A stretch of 64,000 nucleotides of DNA, from NCBI RefSeq assembly GCF_023101685.1, contig NZ_CP082164.1, positions 744,001-808,000 of the forward strand, written 5' to 3'. This stretch comes from Bradyrhizobium sp. 186. Its GTDB lineage: Bacteria > Pseudomonadota > Alphaproteobacteria > Rhizobiales > Xanthobacteraceae. Within the stretch, counting starts at the first letter, position 1. Each line of letters starts with the position of its first letter. The position numbers and the translations under genes were made by a program. Positions 25,452-34,626 of this stretch are shown piece by piece. The notes below the pieces were generated by a model. The model did no database searches, was not told the origin of the DNA, and was given only the letters and a program-made list of their open reading frames with translations.

Positions 25452-25646
25452 ATGCAATTTACCGTTGGGCTGAAGTTAAAAGAAAAAGCAGACCATGTCG
25501 TCTTGGACGCGCAGGACGCGCTCGCCGCCGCGCTGAAGGTGAAGGCAGAGTTTCCGGAAGCCGTCATCATGTACGTACGCCCACAAAACCGGCGTGGCGA
25601 CGCACGTCATCCGTCACATGCGTTCGCCGAAGACGTTCTTCGATGA
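25452..25646 (+). CDS. Small conserved-looking hypothetical protein
   Basis: A 64-residue protein, MQFTVGLKLKEKADHVVLDA, with an alanine-rich helix and a basic tail. It lies between two repeats. It has a modest GTGGAT context and no clear ribosome binding site. I do not recognise it. The compact length and amphipathic helix are compatible with a real gene, but it could be spurious. Confidence 0.4.
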   Translation: MQFTVGLKLKEKADHVVLDAQDALAAALKVKAEFPEAVIMYVRPQNRRGDARHPSHAFAEDVLR

Positions 25647-25779
25647 GAGAGGCCGGCGGAACCGGGATAGCGACATAGAGGACAAGCCCGAAATCTTCGT
25701 CGGCCCCTGATGGATCGAACCAAGAGCGGAGCTTTTTCGATCGGTTAGCGGCGCGTAACTCGGCTAGATCTGAATCATT

Positions 25780-25882
25780 AGAGCATGATCCCGAAAAGTG
25801 CGAGGCGGTTTTCCGAAAAGATCATGGTCAAACAACAACCTAAAGCGCGATGATGATTCACCCTCATCTAATCGCGCTTTAG
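25780..25882 (+). repeat. 103-nt dispersed repeat, copy 2
   Basis: Same orientation and length as copy 1 at 25282-25384, differing at a few positions (for example CCGAAAAG versus CGAAAAAG, and CACCCTCATC versus CATCATCATC). The two bracket the small gene at 25452-25646. Confidence 0.85.
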
Positions 25883-25888
25883 CGAGTG

Positions 25889-25918
25889 TCGGTGGTTGCG
25901 CCTCCCCGCAACCAAGTT
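25889..25918 (+). repeat. Island right junction: 25-nt repeat plus 16-bp attachment core (copy 2)
   Basis: Positions 25889-25913 repeat 17985-18009 exactly, and 25903-25918 repeat the tRNA core at 7875-7890 (TCCCCGCAACCAAGTT). The right flank then carries a terminator at 25948, as expected of the original sequence downstream of a tRNA. Confidence 0.75.
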
Positions 25919-25947
25919 CGGACTTTACCGGTCCCAATGAGAAAATA

Positions 25948-25974
25948 GCCCGCATCAAGCGGGCCATTTTTGTT
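25948..25974 (+). terminator. Rho-independent terminator downstream of the island's right junction
   Basis: GCCCGC, ATCAA, GCGGGC followed by CATTTTTGTTT. It would have terminated the tRNA transcript before insertion of the island, or it serves the converging gene. Confidence 0.8.
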
Positions 25975-25992
25975 TGGTGAGATGAGCGCCTC

Positions 25993-27030
25993 TCAGAACT
26001 TCGTAATCGTCTTCCCGTCCGCTCCGACCAGGCTCGAGGGCGCCTCGCCGAAGACCAGCCCGTCCGGCTGAAACTTGATCGTCTTCCCGCCCTCGACGAA
26101 GTCGGCAAAATTGCGCGGTGTGGCCGAGTACACGCCGTTGGTCAGGAAGTCGTCGATCGCGTAACACGTGTCGGGCTTGCCGCCGGATCCTTGCGCCAAA
26201 AAGTTCCGAAAATTCTGGCTCGTCACCTTCGCCTTCTTGCGCGCCGACCAGTTGGTGGTGCGGCGGTAGAGCTTTGGCAGGATCACTGGGCCCTTGTCGG
26301 TCGCGAGCACGTCGGTCTCGTTCTTTTTGGGCTCGCGCAGGTCGAAGTCGAAGGCCGCAATAGTTTTGGCGAGATGCTTCCAGACCAGCAGCTTCTTCGT
26401 TCGCGCGGTCTTGGCGAGCGCGAGGAAGGCCTTGATCTCGTCGTCGTTCATCGAGGAGTAGAACGTCGGGTAGGCAAGGCCCTGCTCGACAAGCCAGTGG
26501 TTGATGTCGACCGTCTTGCCCGCCACCGTCACCTCGATGTCGCCGACCAGCCTCCCATAAGTGTCGAACACCTCGTTCGGTGCATCGACATGGGTGAACA
26601 CCCGGCAGGCGAGCGTCGCCTCGCCGGCGCCGGCGAGGAAATCACGCAGCGCCTTGCTCGACGTCGCACCGAGGAATTGCCGATAGGGATGCGTGACCTC
26701 GTGATAGGCCGCGCGCTTGGCGTCTGTCAGCCCCTTCTTCTCGGCGGTCGAGAGCGGCGACGGCCGATAGTGCAACTCCGGCGCGTCGATGCCTTGGAGG
26801 CGAACGGTGAGCTTGCCGTTCTTGATCGGCGCCGCGTTGGTTCGCCCTTTGACCTTGGCGTTGTCGAAGACACGGGTCGGCTGGAATGGCGAAGAGTCGT
26901 TCTTGCGGAAGCGGATCGCATCAGGCGCGACGTTCACCACGACCTTGGTGGTGTCAGCGTCCGACCGCCCTTCCGGCCAGAACTGGCTGACATCGATCGT
27001 GCCTTCGACCTCCAGCAGTCCAACGGGCAT
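25993..27030 (-). CDS. Thermonuclease (SNase)-fold domain protein
   Basis: A 345-residue protein. The central part matches staphylococcal-nuclease-like domains: VRLQGIDAPELHYRP (about 73-87) has the GIDAPE motif, VFDTYGRLVGDIEV the second conserved stretch with the arginine, and HWLVEQGLAYPTFYSS the third. It has no obvious signal peptide, so a cytoplasmic or atypical location is suggested. The C-terminal third (about 230-345) is of unknown type. The gene is the first outside the island on the right and has typical host codon use. Confidence 0.75.
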   Translation of the reverse strand: MPVGLLEVEGTIDVSQFWPEGRSDADTTKVVVNVAPDAIRFRKNDSSPFQPTRVFDNAKVKGRTNAAPIKNGKLTVRLQGIDAPELHYRPSPLSTAEKKGLTDAKRAAYHEVTHPYRQFLGATSSKALRDFLAGAGEATLACRVFTHVDAPNEVFDTYGRLVGDIEVTVAGKTVDINHWLVEQGLAYPTFYSSMNDDEIKAFLALAKTARTKKLLVWKHLAKTIAAFDFDLREPKKNETDVLATDKGPVILPKLYRRTTNWSARKKAKVTSQNFRNFLAQGSGGKPDTCYAIDDFLTNGVYSATPRNFADFVEGGKTIKFQPDGLVFGEAPSSLVGADGKTITKF

Positions 27031-27353
27031 CGGCCGCTCCTGTCAAACGGGCACGGCGATCGCGTCAAAGAGGCGACTCGCGCGTACAAATGGAGGGAGC
27101 GGATCATCTTCGTGCGACAGGCCCATGACGGGGGGGCGGAGAGAACGCGAGTTAGTGCGGGCCCTGCTCCAAACTTGGGCCTTGCGCGAAATTGACGGCC
27201 AGCCTCTCGCGAGGCGATGCAAATGGTCGGTGGTTGAGGAGCCCACAATCCGATTGGCGAGGGCAGGATCGGTCCGTCGTGCAGCGTCTGCTGTGGCGAC
27301 GACGGACCATCTTCGATCGATGCGAAAGCTTCCGCGTTTGATCCCGCTTGCGA
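27031..27353. other. Intergenic region, nothing recognised
   Basis: About 320 bases between the nuclease-like gene and the following unknown gene, both on the minus strand. No RNA gene or hairpin with T-run is seen, only shadow frames. Confidence 0.5.
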
Positions 27354-27848
27354 TTACGACCTGTGCGGGCAGACCATCGTCAAATAGAGCAGCGTCGGAG
27401 CCTTCTCCTCGCCGTTGGCATATTCCCACTTCAGCCGGATCTCGTGCCGGTGGGCATAGGCGTCACTGGGCTCGTGGGTGATGATGTTCGTCTTCATCGG
27501 GATCGGCGGCTCGGAATTGAAGCATTTCCGGACGCAGGCATCGAGCAGCGCGCACCGCGTCAGCGGGATAACACCCGGCTCGTCGTTGGACAGCGGGATC
27601 GTGTTCGGCTGGGTGGTGAGATCGACGCGAGCCCGGCCCTTTTCCTTGTGCCAGTACGCTGCGCTACCGTCCGGCCACTTGTCTGTCGGCGTCAGGATCA
27701 GGTGGTACTGGCCGTACTCCAGGGTCGGCAGGTGAATGTCCGGAGACGCCTTGAGGATGTCCACGCTCCTCTGCATGTTCTCCAGAGGGAAATAATTGTC
27801 GTTCATCAAATCTCTGAATGAATTGCCCGTGTAGGTTCTAGTGCCCAT
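27354..27848 (-). CDS. Hypothetical protein
   Basis: A 164-residue protein starting MGTRTYTGNSFRDLMNDNYF. It contains a PTDKWPDGSAAYWHKEKGRARVDL stretch and four cysteines in the second half (TRCALLDACVRKCFNSE and the final VCPHRS). I do not recognise the family. The ATG at 27848 has an AGGAATGGGG-type site upstream, which is better than the longer frame. It precedes a signalling gene on the other strand. Confidence 0.55.
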   Translation of the reverse strand: MGTRTYTGNSFRDLMNDNYFPLENMQRSVDILKASPDIHLPTLEYGQYHLILTPTDKWPDGSAAYWHKEKGRARVDLTTQPNTIPLSNDEPGVIPLTRCALLDACVRKCFNSEPPIPMKTNIITHEPSDAYAHRHEIRLKWEYANGEEKAPTLLYLTMVCPHRS

Positions 27849-28125
27849 CGCCCCATTCCTGTTATGACTAGGCCGCCCCGCGAAATTGCGTAACTCTGCA
27901 ACAACAATTTGCTGCCCCAACGGTGACTCTGGCGCAGCGAGAACTCATACTCCAGTACTGATCGACTCTAACAAAGTACCACCGAGGGCTGTGCTTCGTC
28001 CAGCGAGGCAGCAGATTCAGAATGCCTCAAGGCCGATTGCCAAGAAGCCTTCGGCTGGTAATCTTAGGGTCTAATCGCCCGCTGGGGATGGCCTGCCATT
28101 GTCCCGAGACATTGAAAGCGCTGGG

Positions 28126-31100
28126 ATGCACTGTTTTGCGTGTCAGTCGACGATCGATATAGGCGAAAGTCGGTGTACGAAATGCGGTGCTGCGGTGCTC
28201 CGGAGGGAGGATCCTGAAAGCGAGCGCCGATTCGTCACAATTCTCCGTGCCGATGTCATAGACTCCACCGGGCTCGTTGCCGAACTGGAGCCGGAGGAGG
28301 CCGTCTCCCGCCTGGAGCCGGCACTGGCGGCCATGAGAGGCGCGGTGCGCCAGTTTGGAGGCATCGTCAGCAAGGAGCTGGGCGACGGGCTGGCAGCAGT
28401 GTTCGGTGCCCCGATTGCGGACGACAATCATGCACCGCTGGCCTGCCATGCGGCCATCGAACTCGTCCGGCGCGTTGGGAGCCTGGGCGATCCCGGACTT
28501 CAGGTCCGGGTCGGTCTCCACTCCGGCCACGTCATCGCTTACATGGTCGCCAGCGAATTTTCCAAAGTCTACGAGATCGGCGGCGTCGCCCAGCATCTAG
28601 CAGCCCGGCTGGAGTCGGCGGCCGAGGCGAACCAGATCTATGTGTCCGAAGCCTGTCAGAACCTGGCGGAGGGGCACGTCCGATTTGAATCTCTAGGGCG
28701 CAAGGCGCTGCGCGGCTTCAGCGAACCACTGCCGGTCTATCGGCTCTTGGGTGCGAGCGACCTATCGAGTTGGCGGGTGCGACGAGCGCGCAGCATGTCG
28801 CGGTTCGTCGATCGCACCATCGAACGTGCGTTGTTGGGGCGCGCCGCGGAACGGGCTGGTGCAAGCCGGCAGACCGTCCTGCTGTTGGGTGACGCTGGTA
28901 TTGGAAAGTCGCGGCTCGCGCACGAGTTTGCCCAGGGTCTCAGGGCCGGCGGTTGGCGGCTTGTGGACGCCGAGTGCAGTCCAAATCTCCAGGGTGCACC
29001 GTTCAGCACCCTTAAGCGCCTGCTGCTTTCGATCCTGGGCGCGGCTGCGAAGGATCCAGGCCAAGCAGGAGATCTCAGAACTGAACTGCCAGTGGTGCAG
29101 CAGCGTGCCGTCGATGCGGTCTTGGATCTGCCGATTGCGGACCCGCAATGGGACGAGTTGGAGCCCCACGCGCGCGGCCGCGCGATTTGCGACGCGAGCT
29201 GCGCGATCGTGGAAAGGGTGGCTCGAGATCAGCGCACTGTTCTTCTCATCGAGGATTTGCACTGGATCGATCGGGCAAGCGACACTATCGTGGCCGCCCT
29301 CGCGGGACTCCAGACGCCAAATCTGTTGGTGCTCTTCACGACCCGGCCTAACGGAATGCCGGTGTGGATAGCGCGCTGTCACGCGGAAATTGTCGCGATG
29401 CGGCCTCTCGACGACGATTCCGGACGAGCCATGCTCGCCGATATGCTCGGCCCGTCCGACACGAACGCAGATCTGAAAGACCGGATTATCTCTCATACAG
29501 CCAACGTACCGCTGTTCATCGAGGAGGTCTGCCGCAGTTTGAAAGACAGTGGGATGCTTCGCGGTCAATGGGGCGACCTTGCCCTTATGCGGCCCGTCGA
29601 GGAGCTCGGCATTCCCTCTAGCATCCAAGGGGTGATTGCAGCGCGGCTGGATCGCGTATCACGACAGGAACGCTTGGTCTTGCAGATCGCGGCCGCACTT
29701 GGACAGCGGTCGAGTGAGGCAATGTTGCGCAAGGCCGCAGCGCTGTCGGAGGACGTTCTGCAGGATTGCCTCTCAGCTCTCGACAGGGCCGAGTTGCTTG
29801 TCAACGTCGACAGTGAATTGGATCGATCGTTCGAGTTTCCGCACGAGATGGTTCGCCAGGTTACCTATGACTCGATGGTCGAAAAAGTGCGAGACAATGT
29901 TCACGCGCGCATCCTCGCGAGTATGGAAAGCGACGGAAGTGCGTTCGAGGAGCCAGACAAGCTCTGCTATCACGCTACAAGAGCAAAGGACTGGGATAAA
30001 GCCTACACTTACGGCAGGGGGGCCGCGCGAAAATCTATGACACGCTCGGCTTTTGCCGATGCTGCCAGCTATTTCGTAGTTGCGATGAACTCACTGGACA
30101 AGGCGGGCCTTACTCGCTCCCGCGAGGCGAATGCGATCGATCTGCGGCTGGAAGCGCGCTTGGCATTTATGGCGTCTGGTCAAGTCTCCGACTGGTTGGA
30201 TCATGGAAAGGAGGCTGAGCGGCGCGCGAGTGCGATTGACGACATTGAGCGCAAGGTTGCCGCCATGACTGTCTCGGCAGCGGCGCAGAATTTTTACGGT
30301 ACGCCGATTGAGGCCGTAGCTATCGGCAAGGAGGTTGTTCGTCTCGCGGAGGAGTGGGGCAATCTGGGTTGGCTAAATGCTGCCGAATACGGTCTCGGTC
30401 AGGCGTATTTTCTTGCCGGGCGCTACCGGCAGGCCGAGCAGGCGTTTGGTCGAGTCCATTCGCAACTGCAGGGTCCGGATGCTAGCGCCCCAATCGGCAC
30501 TCCCCCAAAATACACCCTCCTCCTCTGCTGCATGATGAAGAGCTTCACCCACACCGTCATGGGCGAGCTCGATGCCGCCGAACAGCTCCAGCAGCAAGCC
30601 GTCGCGATCGCGGAGGAAACCAACCGGCCCTATGACCGCGTCGCCGCCGCCTATAGCGGGGGCTGGCTGATGCTGGGCCGGAACGACCCGGCGGCCGCCG
30701 CCGCCATCCTCGAGGAAGGTTTCGTGCTGGCGCAGAAGCACGGCATCCGGCTGTTCGTGCCGGTACTCGGCTGCCATCTCGGCATGGCCTACCTGGAGCA
30801 GGGGCTGTTCGACCGGGCGCGCGGCATGCTGGGCGAGGCGCGCGAGGAGGCGAAGGCGGTCGGCTATACCTCGGCGGTGCTGCGCAGCTCGATCTACCTT
30901 GCGCTTGCCACCAGCCGGCTCGGCGATGTCCAGGCCGCGCAGAACATGCTGCGCGAGGCGCGCAACACCGCGCGCCAGCAGGGATTTTCCGGCCTCGAGG
31001 CCGAGGCCCTGTTCGGCGAAGCCGTCGTGACGCCGGCCTCTAGCGAGGAGAACAAGGCGGCTATCCTTGCCGCCCTGCGCGGAACGATCGCGATCGCATC

Positions 31101-31182
31101 CGAGAGCGGCGCGCTGCCGCTCAGGCAAAAGGCCGAGGCGATGCTGAACGAGATGCTCGCCCGGGGCGACGAGCTCACCTGA
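28126..31182 (+). CDS. Zinc-ribbon / class III nucleotide cyclase / AAA ATPase / TPR signalling protein
   Basis: About 1018 residues from ATG at 28126 (a TTG at 28099 is possible). The N-terminus has a zinc ribbon (HCFACQST and CTKCGAAV). A class III cyclase domain follows: LRADVIDSTGL with the metal-binding aspartates, KELGDGLAAVFG, VRVGLHSGHV. Then an AAA_16-type ATPase: LLGDAGIGKSRLAHEF (Walker A) and LLIEDLHWIDRASD (Walker B). The C-terminal half is alpha-helical TPR-like, and no DNA-binding domain is seen. Together these suggest a cyclic-nucleotide-producing STAND sensor. From about 30.5 kb the codon use changes abruptly to strongly GC-biased codons, whereas the upstream part is much less biased. 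Partner genes are unclear. Confidence 0.85.
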   Translation: MHCFACQSTIDIGESRCTKCGAAVLRREDPESERRFVTILRADVIDSTGLVAELEPEEAVSRLEPALAAMRGAVRQFGGIVSKELGDGLAAVFGAPIADDNHAPLACHAAIELVRRVGSLGDPGLQVRVGLHSGHVIAYMVASEFSKVYEIGGVAQHLAARLESAAEANQIYVSEACQNLAEGHVRFESLGRKALRGFSEPLPVYRLLGASDLSSWRVRRARSMSRFVDRTIERALLGRAAERAGASRQTVLLLGDAGIGKSRLAHEFAQGLRAGGWRLVDAECSPNLQGAPFSTLKRLLLSILGAAAKDPGQAGDLRTELPVVQQRAVDAVLDLPIADPQWDELEPHARGRAICDASCAIVERVARDQRTVLLIEDLHWIDRASDTIVAALAGLQTPNLLVLFTTRPNGMPVWIARCHAEIVAMRPLDDDSGRAMLADMLGPSDTNADLKDRIISHTANVPLFIEEVCRSLKDSGMLRGQWGDLALMRPVEELGIPSSIQGVIAARLDRVSRQERLVLQIAAALGQRSSEAMLRKAAALSEDVLQDCLSALDRAELLVNVDSELDRSFEFPHEMVRQVTYDSMVEKVRDNVHARILASMESDGSAFEEPDKLCYHATRAKDWDKAYTYGRGAARKSMTRSAFADAASYFVVAMNSLDKAGLTRSREANAIDLRLEARLAFMASGQVSDWLDHGKEAERRASAIDDIERKVAAMTVSAAAQNFYGTPIEAVAIGKEVVRLAEEWGNLGWLNAAEYGLGQAYFLAGRYRQAEQAFGRVHSQLQGPDASAPIGTPPKYTLLLCCMMKSFTHTVMGELDAAEQLQQQAVAIAEETNRPYDRVAAAYSGGWLMLGRNDPAAAAAILEEGFVLAQKHGIRLFVPVLGCHLGMAYLEQGLFDRARGMLGEAREEAKAVGYTSAVLRSSIYLALATSRLGDVQAAQNMLREARNTARQQGFSGLEAEALFGEAVVTPASSEENKAAILAALRGTIAIASESGALPLRQKAEAMLNEMLARGDELT

Positions 31183-31376
31183 CCTTTGAGGTGCGCCGTT
31201 TGTGCGGCGCGAAGAGCTGGCCTCTACTGCGATGACAAAGTCCCTTGCGCGGCCGCCAAGGTCGGCTACCGTTGGGCAGCTAGCCGCAGGGTTAGATGAC
31301 CTTTTGATTCACATTTTTTAGCATCCGATTTCATCGGCGCCGCGACGGCGCGACGCCCACCGGAAGAGGCGGGGCC

Positions 31377-32594
31377 ATGATCACACGGGACCAGCAAGCT
31401 CTGTCGTCTCCGGTCGAACGCGACCTGCGGCTCGATCTGTTCCGCGGCATCGGGCTGTGGATGATCTTCCTCGATCACATCCCGCACGACGTCGTGGCCT
31501 GGCTCACCTTGCGCAATTACGGTTTCAGCGACGCCGCCGAGTTCTTCGTCTTCATCTCCGGATATCTCGTCGGCTGGATCTACGGGCCGATCGTCGCGGG
31601 CGGCTGGTTTCTCGCGGCGCTCAAGCGGCTGTGGCGGCGCGCCGCCGAGATGTATGTCGCCCACATCATGCTGTTCCTATTGTTCACGGCGCAGATCGCC
31701 CGCACCGCGCGCCGTTTCGACAATCCGATGTACGAGCACGAATTCAACGTGTTCAATTTCCTGTCGCATCCGGACGAGCTGATCGGGCAGGCGATCTTGC
31801 TGAAATACAAGCCGGTCAATCTCGACGTGCTGCCGCTCTACATCACGCTGGTGTTCGCCTCGCCCTTCATCGTGTGGTGCCTGGTGCGCCGGCCGAACCT
31901 GACGCTCGCCGCGTCCGTGGTGCTCTATCTGCTGTCGCGCTGGTTCAACTGGAACATCGCCTCCTATCCGCCCGGCACGACCTGGTATTTCAACCCGTTC
32001 TGCTGGCAGCTGATGTTCGTGTTCGCGGCTTGGTGCGGCATCGGCCAGATCGACAAGGTCGCTAAATGGGCCTGGTCGAAGGCGACGATGGGACTGGCCG
32101 CAGCCTGGCTCGCCTTCGCGCTTCTGATCGTGATGACCTGGCACGTCCCCGCGCTCGAGGCGCTGATCCCGAAATGGATGATCAAGGCGATCTACCCGAT
32201 CGACAAGACCGATCTCGACATGCTGCGCTTCACGCACTTCCTGGCGCTGGCACTATGGGTGACCCATTTCATCTCGCGCAAATGGCGGGCGTTGCATACG
32301 GCCTGGCTGCGCCCCGTGATCCTCTGCGGCCAGCATTCGCTGCCGATCTTCTGCCTCGGCGTCTTCCTGTCGTTCTCGGCGCACTGGATCCTGACCCAGT
32401 ACACCAAGGGCATGTGGGAGCAGCTCGCCGTCTCCGTCGTCGGCATCGTCATCATGGTCGGGGCCGCGTGGCTGCTCGATCGTGCCAAGCGGGTGCCGAA
32501 CCTGTTCGTGAAGGTGACGGAGGCCGAGGACACCGAAGCCGCGGTGGAGAGCGCTCCGGCGGCAACTGCCGCGGCGGCGCCTGCGAGCCCTTGA
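31377..32594 (+). CDS. opgC: OpgC domain-containing membrane protein
   Basis: A 405-residue protein with about 10 membrane segments and an OpgC/acyltransferase-like profile: ERDLRLDLFRGIGLWMIFLDHIPHD at the N-terminus and GFSDAAEFFVFISGYLVGWIYGP following. OpgC adds succinyl or similar groups to osmoregulated periplasmic glucans, which matter to rhizobia in hypo-osmotic conditions and symbiosis. The C-terminus is alanine-rich and likely disordered. ATG at 31377 has a GGAAGAGG site. It stands alone after a cyclase gene, with a DUF2059 gene 36 bases downstream. Confidence 0.88.
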   Translation: MITRDQQALSSPVERDLRLDLFRGIGLWMIFLDHIPHDVVAWLTLRNYGFSDAAEFFVFISGYLVGWIYGPIVAGGWFLAALKRLWRRAAEMYVAHIMLFLLFTAQIARTARRFDNPMYEHEFNVFNFLSHPDELIGQAILLKYKPVNLDVLPLYITLVFASPFIVWCLVRRPNLTLAASVVLYLLSRWFNWNIASYPPGTTWYFNPFCWQLMFVFAAWCGIGQIDKVAKWAWSKATMGLAAAWLAFALLIVMTWHVPALEALIPKWMIKAIYPIDKTDLDMLRFTHFLALALWVTHFISRKWRALHTAWLRPVILCGQHSLPIFCLGVFLSFSAHWILTQYTKGMWEQLAVSVVGIVIMVGAAWLLDRAKRVPNLFVKVTEAEDTEAAVESAPAATAAAAPASP

Positions 32595-32630
32595 AGTCGC
32601 CGTGCAGCCCGCCTTCTCACGGAGAGGTCC

Positions 32631-33119
32631 ATGTCCAGACGTTTGTTGACGATCGCCGGCGCTCTCCTGTTCCTCGTCTGCGGGGCGTCGGCGCAAACGC
32701 CATCGCCCGAGGCGATGAATGCGGCGCGCAAGCTCGTGGTCACGCTGAAGATCACGGATCAATATCGCGCGCTGCTGCCGCAGCTCCTCCTCCAGCTCAG
32801 GCCGGTCGTCGCCCAGGACAGGTCGGAGATCGAGCGCGACTATGATGCGATGACGGCGCCCGGATCCGAGATCTATGCTCCGTTCGTCGCCGCGATGATC
32901 GATCAGATCGCCACCGTCTATGCTGCGAGCTTCACCGTGGACGAGCTGCGCCAGATCGAGGGGTTCTATGCCCAGCCGGCCGGGCGGAAGTTTCTGGAGA
33001 AGTCCGACGCGCTGGCGCGAGCGAGCGCGCAGATCGGCCAGGACGTCAGCCAGAAGGCTGCCGACGAGCTGAAGCAGCGCCTGATCGAGGCGCTGCGCCA
33101 GAAGGGACACAAGCTGTAG
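32631..33119 (+). CDS. DUF2059 domain-containing secreted protein
   Basis: A 162-residue protein with a signal peptide (MSRRLLTIAGALLFLVCGASAQ, cleaved before TPSPEAM). The mature part shows AARKLVVTLKITDQYRALLP and YAASFTVDELRQIEGFYAQPAGRKFLEKS, the standard DUF2059 helix pattern with its ETxxxL-type repeats. Function is unknown, periplasmic location is inferred. It may be cotranscribed with opgC. Confidence 0.85.
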   Translation: MSRRLLTIAGALLFLVCGASAQTPSPEAMNAARKLVVTLKITDQYRALLPQLLLQLRPVVAQDRSEIERDYDAMTAPGSEIYAPFVAAMIDQIATVYAASFTVDELRQIEGFYAQPAGRKFLEKSDALARASAQIGQDVSQKAADELKQRLIEALRQKGHKL

Positions 33120-33129
33120 ACTTCCGCCT

Positions 33130-34626
33130 TCAGTGAATAGCGGCGTACATGATCCTCTCCTCCGTCGCCTCCAATGCGGAGAATTCCTCCACGACCTTGC
33201 CCTGGCGCGAGACCAGGATGCGGTCGGAGAGCGCCATGATCTCGGGCAGGTAGGATGAGATGACCACGACCGCCTTGCCCTCGTCGGCGAGCTGGTTGAT
33301 CAACTCGTGGATCTCGACGATGGCGCCGACGTCGACGCCGCGAGTGGGTTCGTCGAAGATGATCAAGTCGGGTTCCTGCACCAGCGATTTGGCGATCACG
33401 ACCTTCTGCTGATTGCCGCCGGAAAGCTCGACCACCTTGCCGTCGTTGCCGATCGCGCGAACCTTGAGCCGTTCGATCCAGGTCTTGCCGATCGCCTCGG
33501 TTTCTCGCCGTGACATCATCAAGCGGCCCTTGGGAAATTTCGAGAGCAAGCCGAGATAGATGTTGCGTGCGATCGAGGACGTCTCGAAGAAGCCCTCGAC
33601 CTTGCGGTCTTCGGTCACATAGGCGATGCCGGCCTTCACCGCCGGCGCCGGCACCCGGTAGCGCACCGGCTTGTCGTGCAGCAGGATCTCGCCGCCATGG
33701 AAGAAGTCGCGCTTGAGCACGCCGGAGACGATCTTGAACGTTTCGGTGCGGCCGGCCCCGACGAGGCCGAATACGCCGGTGATCTGTCCCGCGAATACCG
33801 ACAGGGAATTATTCTTCACCATCGGCGCCATCTTCAAGTTCTGCACTGTGAGCACGCGCGCGCCGGCCGGCCGCACGCTGCTCTTCCGCGCGCCGTAGAG
33901 CGTGTTGGAGAGGTCGCGCCCGACCATGGCCTGCACGATCGCCGCGCGATCGAATTTAGCGGCATCGTCGGTCACGACATGCTTGCCGTCGCGCAGGACC
34001 GTGATGCGGTCGGCGAGTAGCAAGGCTTCCTCCAGGGCGTGCGAGATGAAGACGATGGAGACGCCGCGCCTCTTGAGATCGCGGACCAGGTCGAAGAAGT
34101 ATTTCTTCTCTTCCGGCGTCAACGACGCCGTCGGTTCGTCGAAGATGATCACCTTGGCGCGGTGCAGAACCGCGCGCGCGATCTCCACCATCTGCTTCTT
34201 GGCGGCGCCGAGGCCGCTGACGGTGGCGGTCGGCGTGACGTCGAAATTGAGCGATTGCAGGAACTGCTGCGCAGCGATGTAGATGCCGCGCAGGCGGTTA
34301 TAAAACTTCTCCTGCCCGAGAAACAGATTCTGCGCCACCGTCATGGTCGGCACGAGGCTGTTCTCCTGGAACACCATGGCGATGCCGAGATTGCGCGCCT
34401 CCAGCGGCGTCTTCGGCGCGACGTCCGCGCCGTCGACCGTCATGGCGCCCGAGGTCAACGTCACCACGCCTGCCATCACCTTGGTCAGGGTCGACTTGCC
34501 GGCGCCGTTCTCGCCGACCAGCGCGTGGATTTCGCCGCGGCGGAGGTCGAAGTCGACCCCGTCGATCGCAGGTACGCCGGCGTAGAGCTTGGTGGCTTTG
34601 CGCAGCGAGAGCATGACGTCGCTCAT
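33130..34626 (-). CDS. Ribose-type ABC transporter ATP-binding protein
   Basis: A 498-residue protein with two tandem ABC domains. Domain 1 has a perfect Walker A (GENGAGKST), a modified signature (VSGLGAAKKQMVEIARA) and Walker B (VIIFDEPTASL). Domain 2 has a degenerate Walker A (GLVGAGRTE), signature LSGGNQQKVVIAKSL and LIIFDEPTRGVD. This is the RbsA-like architecture of sugar importers. The ATG at 34626 overlaps the stop of the SMP-30-like gene by four bases, and a GAGGAG site precedes it. It is the last gene of the operon that also has two permeases and a binding protein, so it energises uptake of a sugar or polyol. Confidence 0.92.
   Translation of the reverse strand: MSDVMLSLRKATKLYAGVPAIDGVDFDLRRGEIHALVGENGAGKSTLTKVMAGVVTLTSGAMTVDGADVAPKTPLEARNLGIAMVFQENSLVPTMTVAQNLFLGQEKFYNRLRGIYIAAQQFLQSLNFDVTPTATVSGLGAAKKQMVEIARAVLHRAKVIIFDEPTASLTPEEKKYFFDLVRDLKRRGVSIVFISHALEEALLLADRITVLRDGKHVVTDDAAKFDRAAIVQAMVGRDLSNTLYGARKSSVRPAGARVLTVQNLKMAPMVKNNSLSVFAGQITGVFGLVGAGRTETFKIVSGVLKRDFFHGGEILLHDKPVRYRVPAPAVKAGIAYVTEDRKVEGFFETSSIARNIYLGLLSKFPKGRLMMSRRETEAIGKTWIERLKVRAIGNDGKVVELSGGNQQKVVIAKSLVQEPDLIIFDEPTRGVDVGAIVEIHELINQLADEGKAVVVISSYLPEIMALSDRILVSRQGKVVEEFSALEATEERIMYAAIH

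Larger units (their letters stand above)
7887..25918. mobile_element. Composite genomic island at the initiator tRNA (two modules)
   Basis: The island is inferred from repeated tRNA-end sequences at 7875-7890, 7980-8003 (degenerate), 17998-18009 and 25903-25918. Its gene content is accessory: a methyltransferase-like gene, two paralogous XRE regulators, a hydrogenase-related operon, an NDUFA9-like gene, DUF2189, an extra haem-copper oxidase and a GYD protein. No integrase, relaxase or transposase gene is present, so it is either a remnant or was mobilised in trans. The central repeat splits it into modules of about 10 kb and 8 kb. AT-rich promoter stretches at 9.1 and 17.7 kb contrast with the flanks. 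Confidence 0.65.
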
